A stretch of DNA of 64,000 nt from Prevotella sp. (GCA_017645645.1 JAGCOB010000028.1:110311-174310); one strand, 5' to 3'; positions 8,014 to 18,672 are shown, counted from the stretch's first letter. Translations and numbers: made by a program. The notes: generated by a model from the letters alone, not told the origin.

Positions 8014-9954
8014 ATGAAAGTAAAATTGTTATTACTGCTGCTCTGCTGTTCGTTGATGATGATGGCAGAGAACAGGAGAGTGGTTTCACCAGATGGTCGG
8101 CTGTTTGTTGACGTGAAGGTGGAGAACGGGAAGGCGACGTATGCCGTCCAGTATGACGGTGCCGAGATGTTACAGTCGTCACGACTGGGTCTGGAGACGA
8201 ATATTGGTGACTTTACGGAGGAACTGACCTTCGTGGGAGCCACAGAGGGAGTGATGGAGAGTTCCTATGATCTCTCACGCTCGAAGGTTTCACATGTTGA
8301 CTTCAAGGCCAATCGCCTCGATGTAACGCTGGCAAATGCGAAAGGACAGCGGATAGTGGTGACTTTCCTCGTATCCGATAATGATGTTGCCTTCCAGTAT
8401 ACATTGTTGAAGCAAGAAGGCAGTGAGACCAGAAGTGTGGTTGTCAAGGAAGAAGAGACCTCTTTCCGTCTGCCAGAGGGGACGACGGCATTTATCTCAC
8501 CGCAGAGTGACCCTATGATCGGTTTCGCCCGTACGAAACCCAGTTATGAGGAATGGTATTCCGCTGACGCTCCCATGACGGAGAAGTCACAGTACGGACA
8601 CGGCTATGTGTTCCCAGCCCTCTTCCATTTGGGAGACAAAGGATGGGTGCTGATCAGCGAGACAGGAGTCACCTCTGGCTATGTGGGCAGCCATCTGAGC
8701 GACTATTCGGCAGAGAAAGGCTATACCATTGCCTATCCTATGGAGGGGGAGAATAACGGACTGGGTTCAAAATATGCCGGTATCTCTCTGCCGGGCAGTA
8801 CTCCTTGGCGTACCATCACGGTAGGAAAAGACCTCAAACCCATTGTCGAGACCACTATTCCCTTTGACCCCTTGGCTCCTTTATACCAACCCTCCCAAGA
8901 CTACAAGCCAGGCCGCTATACCTGGAGTTGGCTTATCTGGCAGGATCAGAGTTGTAACTACGACGACCAGGTGACCTTCATCAATCTGGCATCGGCAATG
9001 GGTTACGAGTACTGTCTGGTAGATGCCTGGTGGGACACGAATATCGGACGTGACAGGATTGCGGAGCTGTCGAAGTATGCCCAGTCGAAGGGTGTGAGTC
9101 TCCTGCTGTGGTATAACTCCAACGGTTATGAGAACGATGCCCCCCAAGGTCCCTTCAACTGCATGGGTACCAGTATTGCCCGTGAACGGGAAATGGCATG
9201 GATGAAGAGTATAGGTGTGAAGGGTATCAAAGTCGACTTCTTCGGTGGTGACAAGCAACAGACCATGCAGCTCTATGAGGACATTCTCAGCGATGCCAAC
9301 CGCTACGGTCTGCAATGTATCTTCCATGGTTGTACGTTGCCAAGAGGCTGGGAGAAGATGTATCCTAATTATGTCGCCAGCGAGGCCATCCTCGCCTCTG
9401 AGAACGTGTTCTTCAACGAGACAGCAGCCACGTGTCAGCCTTTCGACCTCACCCTGCATCCTTTCTGTCGTAATACGGTAGGCTCGATGGACTGGGGAGG
9501 TACGATCATGAACCGTTATATGAGTAAGGATAATAAAAGTCGTCATACCCGTAAGACGACGGATGTGTTTGAGATTGCCAGTGCCATCACCATCCAGACT
9601 TCCGTGCAGTGTATCGCCATCCAGCCCAATAACCTACAGGAACTGCCACAGGTGGAACTTGATCTGTTGAAGGCACTGCCCACCACATGGGATGAGACCC
9701 GTTATATCGATGGCTATCCTGGTAAGTTTGTTGTTCTGGCACGCCGTCACGGAATCCAATGGTATATCGCTGGACTGAATGCCGAGAAGGAGGCGAAGAA
9801 ACTCACCCTCAATCTGCCGATGCTGGCAGAACAGGAAGTCAGCTACTATACCGACAATGCCGAAGGCTATGCAGAACTCAAGACCTTGAAGGTCGACAAG
9901 AAGGGACAGGCGAAGGTCACCATCAAACCCAATGGTGGCATCATCCTGAAATAA
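8014..9954 (+). CDS. Glycoside hydrolase family 97 (probable retaining alpha-galactosidase type)
   Basis: A 646-residue secreted glycosidase with a signal peptide at 1-18. The N-terminal beta-sandwich (about 22-270) includes the GH97 motifs GFARTKPSYEEWY and FPALFHLGDKGWVLISETG. The catalytic TIM barrel (about 290-560) contains GYEYCLVDAWWD and GIKVDFFGGD, and a C-terminal beta domain follows. The Asp408 in KVDFF sits where retaining GH97 enzymes have their nucleophile; inverting SusB-type alpha-glucosidases lack it, so an alpha-galactosidase-like retaining enzyme is more likely. It stands alone without susCD genes and ends at a bidirectional terminator shared with nagB. Confidence 0.9.
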   Translation: MKVKLLLLLLCCSLMMMAENRRVVSPDGRLFVDVKVENGKATYAVQYDGAEMLQSSRLGLETNIGDFTEELTFVGATEGVMESSYDLSRSKVSHVDFKANRLDVTLANAKGQRIVVTFLVSDNDVAFQYTLLKQEGSETRSVVVKEEETSFRLPEGTTAFISPQSDPMIGFARTKPSYEEWYSADAPMTEKSQYGHGYVFPALFHLGDKGWVLISETGVTSGYVGSHLSDYSAEKGYTIAYPMEGENNGLGSKYAGISLPGSTPWRTITVGKDLKPIVETTIPFDPLAPLYQPSQDYKPGRYTWSWLIWQDQSCNYDDQVTFINLASAMGYEYCLVDAWWDTNIGRDRIAELSKYAQSKGVSLLLWYNSNGYENDAPQGPFNCMGTSIAREREMAWMKSIGVKGIKVDFFGGDKQQTMQLYEDILSDANRYGLQCIFHGCTLPRGWEKMYPNYVASEAILASENVFFNETAATCQPFDLTLHPFCRNTVGSMDWGGTIMNRYMSKDNKSRHTRKTTDVFEIASAITIQTSVQCIAIQPNNLQELPQVELDLLKALPTTWDETRYIDGYPGKFVVLARRHGIQWYIAGLNAEKEAKKLTLNLPMLAEQEVSYYTDNAEGYAELKTLKVDKKGQAKVTIKPNGGIILK

Positions 9955-9959
9955 AAAAG

Positions 9960-9993
9960 AAAAACTTCCAACCGCAACAGGCTGGAAGTTTTT
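9960..9993. terminator. Bidirectional terminator between GH97 and nagB
   Basis: AAAAACTTCCA (9960-9970) and TGGAAGTTTTT (9983-9993) form an 11-bp stem flanked by A and T runs, so it can end both convergent genes. Confidence 0.8.
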
Positions 9994-10013
9994 CTTATCT
10001 TACATCAGACATC

Positions 10014-10808
10014 TTAAAGCAGGTTGTTCTTTTCGATATCCTTGAAGTACTTGTAGGTAGCCACCTTCAACTCATCCGTAGCAGGCTCGTCAGCGACGAT
10101 GATACCATGCTGGTGCATCTGCAAAGCGGAAATCGTCCACTCATGCGTCACAGCACCCTCGATGGCAGCCTTCAAGGCACGTGCTTTGTGGTGTCCGTTC
10201 ACGAGAATCATCACCTCCTTGGCATCCATCACAGTACCTACACCAACGGTCAGGGCGAGTTTGGGCACCTTGTTCACGTCATTGTCGAAGAAACGAGAGT
10301 TGGCAATAATCGTATCAGTAGTCAGTGTCTTCACACGAGTACGACTGGTCAAAGAAGAATAAGGCTCGTTGAAAGCGATATGTCCGTCAGGACCGATACC
10401 TCCAATGAACAGGTCGATGCCGCCAGCCTCCTTAATCATCTCCTCGTAATGGGCACACTCGGCAGCGAGGTCTTTCGCATTGCCATTGAGGATATGGATA
10501 TTCTCCTTGGGGCAGTCGATATGGTCGAAGAGGTTGCGAGCCATGAAAGAGTGGTAACTCTCAGGATGGTCCTCAGGCAGGTTCACATATTCGTCCATGT
10601 TGAAGGTCAGGACATTTTTAAAGGACACACGACCCTCCTTGTTGGCTTTTACCAGACAGGCATACATACCCTCAGGGGATGAACCTGTAGGAAGACCTAA
10701 AACAAAGAGTTTCTCCTTGGTAGGCTGGAAGGCATTGATGCGCTCAATAACGTGCTCTGCAGCCCATTGTGACATTTTCTGATAGTCAGATTCAATAATT
10801 ACTCTCAT
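10014..10808 (-). CDS. nagB: Glucosamine-6-phosphate deaminase
   Basis: A 264-residue cytoplasmic enzyme converting glucosamine-6-phosphate to fructose-6-phosphate and ammonia, the last step of amino-sugar catabolism. Catalytic residues match the E. coli enzyme: Asp72 in FNMDEYVNL, and Asp141, His143 and Glu148 in [13 protein letters not shown]. The phosphate-binding [12 protein letters not shown] lies at 38-49. Length is standard. The gene is divergent from hflX, and each has its own -7 box. Confidence 0.96.
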   Translation of the reverse strand: MRVIIESDYQKMSQWAAEHVIERINAFQPTKEKLFVLGLPTGSSPEGMYACLVKANKEGRVSFKNVLTFNMDEYVNLPEDHPESYHSFMARNLFDHIDCPKENIHILNGNAKDLAAECAHYEEMIKEAGGIDLFIGGIGPDGHIAFNEPYSSLTSRTRVKTLTTDTIIANSRFFDNDVNKVPKLALTVGVGTVMDAKEVMILVNGHHKARALKAAIEGAVTHEWTISALQMHQHGIIVADEPATDELKVATYKYFKDIEKNNLL

Positions 10809-10842
10809 AAGTTTATAAATTAAGTTGTGTCTGTTTACGCTG

Positions 10843-10850
10843 CAAAGATA
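10843..10850 (-). promoter_or_regulatory. nagB -7 element
   Basis: The minus strand reads TATCTTTG, 34 bp before the nagB ATG; it matches TAnnTTTG. Confidence 0.6.
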
Positions 10851-10892
10851 ATAAAATAATCAAAAATAAATATGTAATATTCATTTTTTTTG

Positions 10893-10900
10893 TATCTTTG
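10893..10900 (+). promoter_or_regulatory. hflX -7 element
   Basis: TATCTTTG at 10893-10900, 20 bp before the hflX ATG; it matches the Bacteroidota -7 consensus. Confidence 0.6.
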
Positions 10901-10920
10901 TACCCAATATATACATATCT

Positions 10921-12201
10921 ATGAAAGAATTTGTGATTTCCGAAGTCAAGGCTGAGACTGCTGTGCTGGTGGGACTGATTACCCAGGAGCAGGACGAGGC
11001 GAAGACAAAGGAATATCTCGACGAGTTGGAATTCCTTGCAGACACGGCTGGTGCTGTCACTGTGAAGCGATTCACGCAGAAGGTACAGGGACCGAGTCAG
11101 GTGACCTATGTGGGTAAGGGAAAACTCGAAGAGATCAGACAATATATTAAACAGCAGGAAGATGTTGAGGAGCCTGTTGGCATGGTTATCTTCGACGATG
11201 AACTGTCTGCTAAACAGATACGTAATATTGAGGCAGAACTGAAGGTGAAGATCCTCGACCGCACCTCCCTCATTCTCGACATCTTTGCCATGCGTGCCCA
11301 GACAGCCGAGGCGAAGACACAAGTGGAGTTGGCGCAGTATCGTTATATGCTGCCTCGTCTGCAACGCCTGTGGACCCACTTGGAACGTCAGGGCGGCGGC
11401 TCTGGTAGTGGTGGCGGAAAGGGTAGTGTAGGTCTGCGTGGTCCTGGTGAGACACAGTTGGAGATGGACCAGCGTATCATCCGCCAGCGCATCTCGCTGT
11501 TAAAAGAACGTTTGTTGGAGATTGACAAACAGAAGACGACGCAGCGTAAGAATCGTGGCAGACTGATTCGTGTGGCACTGGTGGGCTATACCAATGTGGG
11601 TAAGTCGACGATGATGAACCTGCTTGCTAAGAGTGATGTCTTTGCCGAGAACAAACTCTTTGCCACCCTCGACACGACTGTAAGAAAGATGGTCATTGAC
11701 AACCTGCCTTTCCTGTTGGCAGATACTGTCGGTTTCATCCGTAAACTACCCTCCGACTTGGTGGAGTCGTTTAAGTCAACCCTCGATGAGGTGCGTGAGG
11801 CAGACCTGTTGGTGCATGTGGTGGATATCTCGCATCCTGACTTCGAGGAACAGATCACTGTTGTGGAGAAGACATTAGCCGATTTAGGCTGTGCCGACAA
11901 GCCCTCGATGCTGGTGTTCAATAAGATTGATGCCTATACATGGACGCCTCAGGATGAGGACGACCTGACAGCACCTACCAAGGAGAATATCTCATTGGAG
12001 GAGTTGAAGAAGACATGGATGGCGAAAGTCGGAGGTACGGGGGTACGGGGGTACGATGGTACGAGTACAGACTGCCTTTTTATCTCCGCCAAGCAGAAAG
12101 AGAATATCGATGAGTTGCGTGAGGTGCTTTATCAGAAAGTAAGGGAACTCCACGTACAGAAATATCCGTATAACGACTTCCTGTATCAAATAGAGGAATA
12201 G
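10921..12201 (+). CDS. hflX: GTPase HflX
   Basis: A 426-residue ribosome-associated GTPase that splits stalled ribosomes under stress. The N-terminal HflX domain (about 5-130) leads into a Gly-rich linker before GLRGPGETQLEMDQR, a family signature. The GTPase domain has GYTNVGKST at about 222-230, then the DTVGF switch and NKID. The C-terminal part contains a short insertion (VGGTGVRGYDGTSTDC) encoded by an 8-bp tandem repeat at 12034-12065. It has its own promoter and may run on into the DUF4954 gene. Confidence 0.95.
   Translation: MKEFVISEVKAETAVLVGLITQEQDEAKTKEYLDELEFLADTAGAVTVKRFTQKVQGPSQVTYVGKGKLEEIRQYIKQQEDVEEPVGMVIFDDELSAKQIRNIEAELKVKILDRTSLILDIFAMRAQTAEAKTQVELAQYRYMLPRLQRLWTHLERQGGGSGSGGGKGSVGLRGPGETQLEMDQRIIRQRISLLKERLLEIDKQKTTQRKNRGRLIRVALVGYTNVGKSTMMNLLAKSDVFAENKLFATLDTTVRKMVIDNLPFLLADTVGFIRKLPSDLVESFKSTLDEVREADLLVHVVDISHPDFEEQITVVEKTLADLGCADKPSMLVFNKIDAYTWTPQDEDDLTAPTKENISLEELKKTWMAKVGGTGVRGYDGTSTDCLFISAKQKENIDELREVLYQKVRELHVQKYPYNDFLYQIEE
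12034..12065 (+). repeat. Four 8-bp tandem repeats inside hflX
   Basis: Units GGTACGGG, GGTACGGG, GGTACGAT, GGTACGAG follow each other exactly in the coding frame of hflX. Confidence 0.85.
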
Positions 12202-12223
12202 ATAGAAGAAAATAGGAGAATTT

Positions 12224-12241
12224 ATGAACCAAACACAATAG
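12224..12241 (+). CDS. Possible 5-codon leader minicistron
   Basis: ATG AAC CAA ACA CAA TAG, preceded by a good Shine-Dalgarno AGGAG (12214-12218) and ending 6 bp before the DUF4954 ATG. The DUF4954 start itself lacks a purine-rich site, so ribosomes may load here and re-initiate. Speculative. Confidence 0.25.
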   Translation: MNQTQ

Positions 12242-12247
12242 ATATTT

Positions 12248-14101
12248 ATGAGAGATTACAGATTTTTGACACAAGAGGAGATTGAGGTGCTTGAGCGTAA
12301 CAGTTGTTGGGCAGAGGACTGGAATCGTGTGATGGTGGCTGAGACTTTCAAACCTTATGGTTTCCACCGTGTATTGTTCTATGGCGACATCCGTCTGGGT
12401 TCCTTCGACAAACAGGTGGAGGTGACCAAGGGCTTTACCAAGCATGCAGGAATCAATGATGCCACATTGCGTAATGTGACAGTTGGAAATGACTGCTTGA
12501 TAGAGAAAATCGGAAACTTCATCAACAATTATACGATTGGTGACGACTGCTACATTTCCAATATCTGTACTTTGGAGACTACGGAGGGTGCCACCTATGG
12601 CGAGGGACACATGGTGTCTGTGCTGAACGAGATGGGTGACGGTAACGTGATGCTGTTTCATGACCTGAACTCGCAACTGGCTTCCTTCATGGTGAAGCAT
12701 TTCCAGGACAAGGTACTGAAAGACAATATCACAAGACTGATTAATGAGGAGATCCGTTTCACGCTTCCTGAACGAGGTACAATCGGCAATGGCGTGAAGA
12801 TTATCAATACCAAGGAGATTACCAATACCGTAGTGAAGGACGACTGTGAGATCAATGGTGCTGCCCGTCTGAGTGACTGTACCATCATGTCGTCAAATGA
12901 TGCCTCTGTATATATTGGAACGGGAGTCATCTGTGAGAACTCTATTATCTCGAATGGCTGTTCTATCACTAACTCCGTGAAGATGCAAGACTGCTTCGTT
13001 GGGGAGGCCTGTCAGATTACTAACGGTTTTACGGCAGAGGCGAGTGTGTTCTTTGCCAATTCCTTTATGGCGAATGGTGAGGCCTGTGCTGCTTTCTGCG
13101 GACCGTTCTCAGCCTCCCACCATAAGTCCAGTCTGTTGATTGGTGGTGAGTTCTCGTTCTATAACGCTGGCTCCAACACCAACTTCTCCAACCATGCCTA
13201 TAAGATGGGTCCGTTGCACTATGGTACTTTGGAGCGTGGTTCGAAGACGGCGAGTGGTGCCTATGTGCTGATGCCTGCGAAGATTGGTGCCTTCTCTGTC
13301 TGCTTCGGTAAACTGATGAACCATCCAGACATGCGCTGTCTGCCTTTCGCCTATCTGATGGCATACGGAGAGACCATGTATATCGTACCAGGACGTAACA
13401 TCACGACGGTAGGACTCTATCGTGACATCAAGAAATGGCCTAAGCGCGACAAACGTGCTGCTAGCAGTCGGAAGAGTATCATCAATTTTGACTGGCTCAG
13501 TCCCTTCACGGTGGGTGAGATCGTGCAGGGTAAGAAAATCCTCGAGGCCTTGCGTCAGGCTGGTGGTGACAATGTGTCCTCATACAACTATCATGAGTAT
13601 ATTATCAATGCGTCCTCCCTGCGGAAAGGTATTAAGTACTATGACATCGCCCTGCGTATCTACATGGGTGCCGTCCTGAAACGTGCCATGAAGGGCGGTT
13701 TTCTGGGTAAGCCGACCTCGGACATTGGCTTAGGCGACTGGAACGACCTTTCGGGACTCTTGCTGCCTGCCTCTGAGGAGCAGCGACTGATCAATGATAT
13801 CAAGAACGGGAATATTGAGAGTGTCCAGGATATCCTCAATCGTTTCAGAGATATCGACAAGCACTATCGGGAGTATCAGTGGACATGGACCTATCGTCTG
13901 ATCCTTGACTACTATGGTCTTGACGAGTTGACGGAGCCTGTCATGCAGCGTATCCGTGAGGACTACGTCCGTGCCCGTCGTGCCTGGATTGCCGAGATTC
14001 GCAAGGATGCGGAAAAGGAGTTCTCCATGGGCGATGTTGAACAGGAGGTCTTCGACGACTTTATATCAAAATTAGACCACGAAATAGATTATGAAGATTA
14101 A
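12248..14101 (+). CDS. DUF4954 family protein with left-handed beta-helix
   Basis: A 617-residue cytoplasmic protein of the Bacteroidota DUF4954 family. The central part (about 75-270) has many hexapeptide-like repeats (for example IGDDCYISNIC and GVKIINTKEIT) that predict a left-handed beta-helix as in acyl- and nucleotidyltransferases. The C-terminal ~200 residues are helical and charged. No catalytic function has been established that I know of; a sugar-nucleotide or acyl transferase role would be inference. Its last 11 bp overlap the start of the M16 gene, so the two are translationally coupled. Confidence 0.85.
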   Translation: MRDYRFLTQEEIEVLERNSCWAEDWNRVMVAETFKPYGFHRVLFYGDIRLGSFDKQVEVTKGFTKHAGINDATLRNVTVGNDCLIEKIGNFINNYTIGDDCYISNICTLETTEGATYGEGHMVSVLNEMGDGNVMLFHDLNSQLASFMVKHFQDKVLKDNITRLINEEIRFTLPERGTIGNGVKIINTKEITNTVVKDDCEINGAARLSDCTIMSSNDASVYIGTGVICENSIISNGCSITNSVKMQDCFVGEACQITNGFTAEASVFFANSFMANGEACAAFCGPFSASHHKSSLLIGGEFSFYNAGSNTNFSNHAYKMGPLHYGTLERGSKTASGAYVLMPAKIGAFSVCFGKLMNHPDMRCLPFAYLMAYGETMYIVPGRNITTVGLYRDIKKWPKRDKRAASSRKSIINFDWLSPFTVGEIVQGKKILEALRQAGGDNVSSYNYHEYIINASSLRKGIKYYDIALRIYMGAVLKRAMKGGFLGKPTSDIGLGDWNDLSGLLLPASEEQRLINDIKNGNIESVQDILNRFRDIDKHYREYQWTWTYRLILDYYGLDELTEPVMQRIREDYVRARRAWIAEIRKDAEKEFSMGDVEQEVFDDFISKLDHEIDYED

Positions 14102-17000
14102 ACTATCTTTGCTTTTGGCTGTTTGCTTTTGGCTGTTTGCTGGTAGCTCACAGGCGAAGGATTACAAGTACAAGACTGTTGAGGGTGACTTGATGAAAAC
14201 TCGTATTTATACCCTCGACAACGGACTGAAGGTATATCTCTCCGTTAATAAGGAGAAACCACGTATTCAGACCTATATTGCAGTACGTACGGGCTCAAAG
14301 AACGACCCTGCAGAGACGACAGGACTGGCGCACTATCTGGAGCACTTGATGTTCAAGGGTACGAAACAGTTTGGTACGAGTAATATGGCGGCGGAGGCTC
14401 CTCTGTTGGACGAGATAGAGCAGCGTTATGAAGTGTATCGTAAACTCACAGACCCAGCACAGCGCAAGCAGGCCTATCATGAGATTGACTCTGTATCTCA
14501 GTTGGCTGCCCAGTATTTTATCCCTAATGAGTATGATAAACTGATGGCTGCCATTGGTGCTGAGGGAACGAATGCCTATACCTCGAACGATGTAACCTGT
14601 TATACAGAGGATATCCCCTCCAATGAGATCGAGAACTGGGCGAAAATACAAAGTGACCGTTTCCAAAACATGGTGATTCGTGGTTTCCATACGGAATTGG
14701 AGGCAGTGTATGAGGAGTATAACATTGGTCTGTCAAATGACATGCGTAAACTCTTTGCCACAGGTAGTAAGATGCTCTGGCCGAATCATCCCTATGGACT
14801 CCAGACCACTATCGGAACACAGGAGCACCTGAAAAATCCGTCCATCACGAATATCAAGAACTACTTCAAAAAGTGGTATCGTCCCAATAATGTGGCTATC
14901 TGTATGGCTGGCGATCTTGACCCAGATAAGACTATTGCCATCATCGACCAATATTTCTCAGGTTGGCAACCTGGTGCTGATGTGACTCAGCCCACCTTCC
15001 CGGAACTACCACCATTGACATCTCCTAAGGATACGACTATTATTGGACAGGAGGCTGAGCAAATATGGATGGCTTGGCGCGCAGAGAAAGCCAACTCACA
15101 GCAGGCAGATACATTACAACTTCTTGAAGACGTGCTGAGCAATGGTCGTGCAGGTCTTTTCGACCTCGACTTGAACCAGACGATGAAGGTACAGCGAGCC
15201 AATGGCGGTGTAGAGTTGTTACACGACCATAGCGGTTTCCTGTTGATGGGAACACCCAAGCAAGGACAGAGCCTCGATGAGGTGAAGAGTCTGATGTTGG
15301 ACGAGATAGATAAACTGAAGAAGGGCGATTTCCCTGATAATCTGCTGCCCAGTATCATCAACAATAAGAAACGTAGCTATTATGAGTTGATAGAGAGCAA
15401 CCGAGGACGTGCCGACATGTTTGTGGATGCCTTTATCAATGAGGTAGACTGGAATCAGGAAGTAGGTAAGATCGATCGTATTTCTAAGATAACGAAACAG
15501 GAGATCGTAGACTTCGCCAACAAATTCTTTACTGATGGTTATATCGTGGTGTATAAGAAACAGGGTATTGACAGTCTGCAGAAGAAAATAGACAAGCCAG
15601 TCATCACGCCGATTCCTGCCAATCGTGATATGATGAGTCAGTTTGTGAAGGATATCCAGAACGCAAAAGTAGAGCCTATCCAGCCGAAGTTCGTGGACTT
15701 CAAGAAGGATATGACCATTGCGAAGACCAAGAAAGAGCTGCCTCTCTATTATGTGAAGAATGAAGAAAATGGACTCTTCCAATTGACTTTCCGCTATGAG
15801 TTCGGACAGAGTGCAGATAACCGTTATGATGTGGCCAGTCAGTACCTGAACTTCTTAGGCACAGATAAGATGAGTGCAGCCGAGTTGAAGCAGAAATTTT
15901 ATGAGTTGGCATGTAACTTCTCGGCTTACGTAGGCGATAATACCATTACTGTTAGTCTCAGAGGTTTGAATGAGAATATGCAGCCGGCACTCGCTCTGTT
16001 GGATGATGCATTGAATCATATTCAGGTGGACAAAGAGGCTTACGAGGCCCTAGTTAAGAAAATCCTGAAAGGTCGTGAGGATGCCAAGAAAAACCAGCGT
16101 TGGTACTATAGTACGCTCTGCGACTATGGTATCTATGGTCCTCGTAATTCGGAACGTGATATCGTCAGTGAACAGCAATTCAAGGAAACTAATCCTCAGG
16201 TATTTGTGGACTTGGTGAAAAATCTTAGAAATTATGAGCATAGCGTGAACTATTACGGTCCACTGAGTGTGAGTGAACTGACGGCTATCATTGACAAGAC
16301 ACATCAGACTGCCACAAAGTTACAGCCTGTTCCACAGAATAACTACTACGTGAGACAGGAAGCCAGAGAGAATGAGGTATGGATAGCGCCTTTCGATGCT
16401 AAGAATATCTATATGCGTGGTTACCATAACGAGAGTCGCGACTGGAATATTGATGAGGCTGCTGTCCAGGCTCTGTTCAACGAGTATTTCGGTGGTGGCA
16501 TGAATGGTATCGTCTTCCAGGAGATGCGTGAGGCTCGTGGTTTGGCATATAATGCCTCAGCTGGTTATAGTCGTCCCAACAGAAAGGGTGAGAAAGTGTG
16601 TTTCTTTACCCATATCATCACCCAGAACGACAAGATGATGGATTGTATCAACCACTTCAAGGAGATTACGGATGAGATGCCAGCCAGTGAGAATGCCTTT
16701 AAGATTGCGAAGGAAGGACTCACCAAGCAACTTGCCAGTTTGCGTACTACGAAGATGGGAATCATCAATCGTTGGCATGCGATGAAGCAGTTGGGGCTTG
16801 ACTATGATTTGAACCAGAAAATCTACGAGGGTCTGGGCAAGGTGACACTTCAGGATATCGTGAACTTTGAAAAGGCTAATATGGCTAACAAACCACTCCG
16901 CTATATGATTTTAGGTGATGAGAAGGAACTTGATATGAAGGCATTAGAGAAAATAGGCCCGATTAAACGTCTTACTACAGAAGAAGTCTTTGGATATTAA
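14091..17000 (+). CDS. M16 family zinc metalloprotease
   Basis: A 969-residue periplasmic peptidase with a signal peptide (1-22). It has two M16 units: the active N-terminal one carries the inverted zinc motif HYLEH (His81, Glu84, His85) and the distal Glu in ELEAVYEEYN, and the C-terminal one (about 560-960, GLAYNASAGYSRP) is the inactive clamshell half. Such proteins degrade small peptides after import. The signal peptide is encoded by an exact 14-bp tandem duplication (14111-14138). It is coupled to DUF4954 upstream and followed 22 bp later by fumarase. Confidence 0.93.
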   Translation: MKIKLSLLLAVCFWLFAGSSQAKDYKYKTVEGDLMKTRIYTLDNGLKVYLSVNKEKPRIQTYIAVRTGSKNDPAETTGLAHYLEHLMFKGTKQFGTSNMAAEAPLLDEIEQRYEVYRKLTDPAQRKQAYHEIDSVSQLAAQYFIPNEYDKLMAAIGAEGTNAYTSNDVTCYTEDIPSNEIENWAKIQSDRFQNMVIRGFHTELEAVYEEYNIGLSNDMRKLFATGSKMLWPNHPYGLQTTIGTQEHLKNPSITNIKNYFKKWYRPNNVAICMAGDLDPDKTIAIIDQYFSGWQPGADVTQPTFPELPPLTSPKDTTIIGQEAEQIWMAWRAEKANSQQADTLQLLEDVLSNGRAGLFDLDLNQTMKVQRANGGVELLHDHSGFLLMGTPKQGQSLDEVKSLMLDEIDKLKKGDFPDNLLPSIINNKKRSYYELIESNRGRADMFVDAFINEVDWNQEVGKIDRISKITKQEIVDFANKFFTDGYIVVYKKQGIDSLQKKIDKPVITPIPANRDMMSQFVKDIQNAKVEPIQPKFVDFKKDMTIAKTKKELPLYYVKNEENGLFQLTFRYEFGQSADNRYDVASQYLNFLGTDKMSAAELKQKFYELACNFSAYVGDNTITVSLRGLNENMQPALALLDDALNHIQVDKEAYEALVKKILKGREDAKKNQRWYYSTLCDYGIYGPRNSERDIVSEQQFKETNPQVFVDLVKNLRNYEHSVNYYGPLSVSELTAIIDKTHQTATKLQPVPQNNYYVRQEARENEVWIAPFDAKNIYMRGYHNESRDWNIDEAAVQALFNEYFGGGMNGIVFQEMREARGLAYNASAGYSRPNRKGEKVCFFTHIITQNDKMMDCINHFKEITDEMPASENAFKIAKEGLTKQLASLRTTKMGIINRWHAMKQLGLDYDLNQKIYEGLGKVTLQDIVNFEKANMANKPLRYMILGDEKELDMKALEKIGPIKRLTTEEVFGY
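14111..14138 (+). repeat. 14-bp tandem repeat in the M16 signal-peptide coding region
   Basis: GCTTTTGGCTGTTT occurs twice in direct succession. The unit length is not a multiple of three. Confidence 0.9.
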
Positions 17001-17022
17001 TAACTAAATAAATACGAAGAAT

Positions 17023-18672
17023 ATGGCACAACCAGTTGATTTTAAGTATGCCCCAATGTTTCAAGTGGGCGAGGACAAGACGGAATACCGTTTGTTGAGT
17101 AAGGAAGGCGTCACAACGTCAGAGTTTGAGGGTAAGGAAATCGTGAAGGTCTCGAAGGAGGCACTGACATTGTTGGCCCAGCAAGCTTTCCATGATGTGG
17201 AGTTCATGTTGCGTCGCGAACATAACGAGCAGGTCGCCAAGATTCTGACCGATCCGGAGGCTTCAGAGAACGACAAGTATGTAGCTTTGCAGTTTCTGCG
17301 TAATGCGGAGGTTGCTGCCAAGGGCATCCTGCCTTTCTGTCAGGATACGGGTACGGCGATTATCCACGGTGAGAAGGGACAACAGATATGGACGGGTTTC
17401 GAGGATGAAGAGGCACTGAGTCTGGGTGTGTTCAATACCTTCACCCAGGATAACCTGCGCTACTCGCAGAACGCACCGCTGAACATGTACGACGAGGTGA
17501 ATACCCGTTGTAACCTCCCTGCCCAGATTGATATCGAGGCTACGGAGGGTGCAGAGTATAAGTTCGTGATGGTCGCTAAGGGCGGCGGCTCTGCCAACAA
17601 GACCTATTTCTATCCGATGACCAAGGCAACGATCCAGAACGAGGGTACACTCATTCCGTTCCTCGTAGAGAAGATGAAATCACTGGGTACTGCTGCATGT
17701 CCGCCTTATCATATCGCCTTCGTGATTGGTGGTACTTCCGCTGAGAAGAACTTGCTGACCGTGAAGCTCGCCAGTATCAAGTTCTACGATAACCTGCCTA
17801 CCACAGGTGATGAGACAGGTCGCGCCTTCCGTGATATAGACCTGGAGCAGAAGTTGATCGTTGAGGCTCAGAAGATTGGACTGGGTGCCCAGTTCGGTGG
17901 TAAGTATCTGGCTCATGACATCCGTGTTATCCGTCTACCGCGCCATGGTGCCTCTTGTCCTATCGGTATGGGTGTCAGTTGTTCTGCCGACCGTAACATC
18001 AAGGCGAAGATCAACCGTGATGGTATCTGGCTGGAGAAGATGGATGCAAATCCGACGGAGTTGATTCCTGAAGAACTTCGTAAACCTGGTGAGGGCGGTA
18101 AGGGTATCGAAATCGACCTTAACGAGGGTATCGATGCCGTTCGCAAGGAACTTTCTAAATATCCTGTTTCCACGAGGGTCAACCTGCGTGGTACAATCAT
18201 AGTAGCTCGTGATATTGCCCACGCTAAACTGAAGGCTCGTCTGGATGCTGGTGAGGGTATGCCTGAGTACTTTAAGAAATATCCAGTGCTCTATGCAGGA
18301 CCTGCCAAGACCCCACAAGGTTATCCCTGTGGCTCGATGGGACCGACTACCGCCAATCGTATGGATCCCTATGTGGATGAGTTCCAGGACAATGGTGCTT
18401 CGCTCGTAATGATTGCCAAGGGTAACCGCTCCGACGTGGTGACAGAGGCTTGTAAGAAACATGGTGGTTTCTACCTCGGAACTATCGGAGGTGTGGCTGC
18501 CGTCCTCTCTCAGAGTTCAATTAAGAGTATCGAGTGTGTGGAATATCCTGAACTCGGTATGGAGGCTATCTGGAAGATTGAGGTGGAGGATTTCCCCGCC
18601 TTTATCCTCGTGGATGACAAGGGTAACGACTTCTTCAAGCAGTTGAAGCCGTGGTGCCCGAATGCAAAATGA
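17023..18672 (+). CDS. Fumarate hydratase class I
   Basis: A 549-residue iron-sulfur fumarase of the FumA/FumB type, interconverting fumarate and malate. The three cluster cysteines are visible: LPFCQDTG (Cys106), TAACPPYH and the [10 protein letters not shown] loop. The C-terminal beta domain has [22 protein letters not shown] and KGNRSD motifs. In Bacteroidota it works in the reductive branch leading to succinate. Class I enzymes are oxygen sensitive, fitting an anaerobe. The gene overlaps the M6 protease start by 4 bp (ATGA). Confidence 0.95.
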   Translation: MAQPVDFKYAPMFQVGEDKTEYRLLSKEGVTTSEFEGKEIVKVSKEALTLLAQQAFHDVEFMLRREHNEQVAKILTDPEASENDKYVALQFLRNAEVAAKGILPFCQDTGTAIIHGEKGQQIWTGFEDEEALSLGVFNTFTQDNLRYSQNAPLNMYDEVNTRCNLPAQIDIEATEGAEYKFVMVAKGGGSANKTYFYPMTKATIQNEGTLIPFLVEKMKSLGTAACPPYHIAFVIGGTSAEKNLLTVKLASIKFYDNLPTTGDETGRAFRDIDLEQKLIVEAQKIGLGAQFGGKYLAHDIRVIRLPRHGASCPIGMGVSCSADRNIKAKINRDGIWLEKMDANPTELIPEELRKPGEGGKGIEIDLNEGIDAVRKELSKYPVSTRVNLRGTIIVARDIAHAKLKARLDAGEGMPEYFKKYPVLYAGPAKTPQGYPCGSMGPTTANRMDPYVDEFQDNGASLVMIAKGNRSDVVTEACKKHGGFYLGTIGGVAAVLSQSSIKSIECVEYPELGMEAIWKIEVEDFPAFILVDDKGNDFFKQLKPWCPNAK

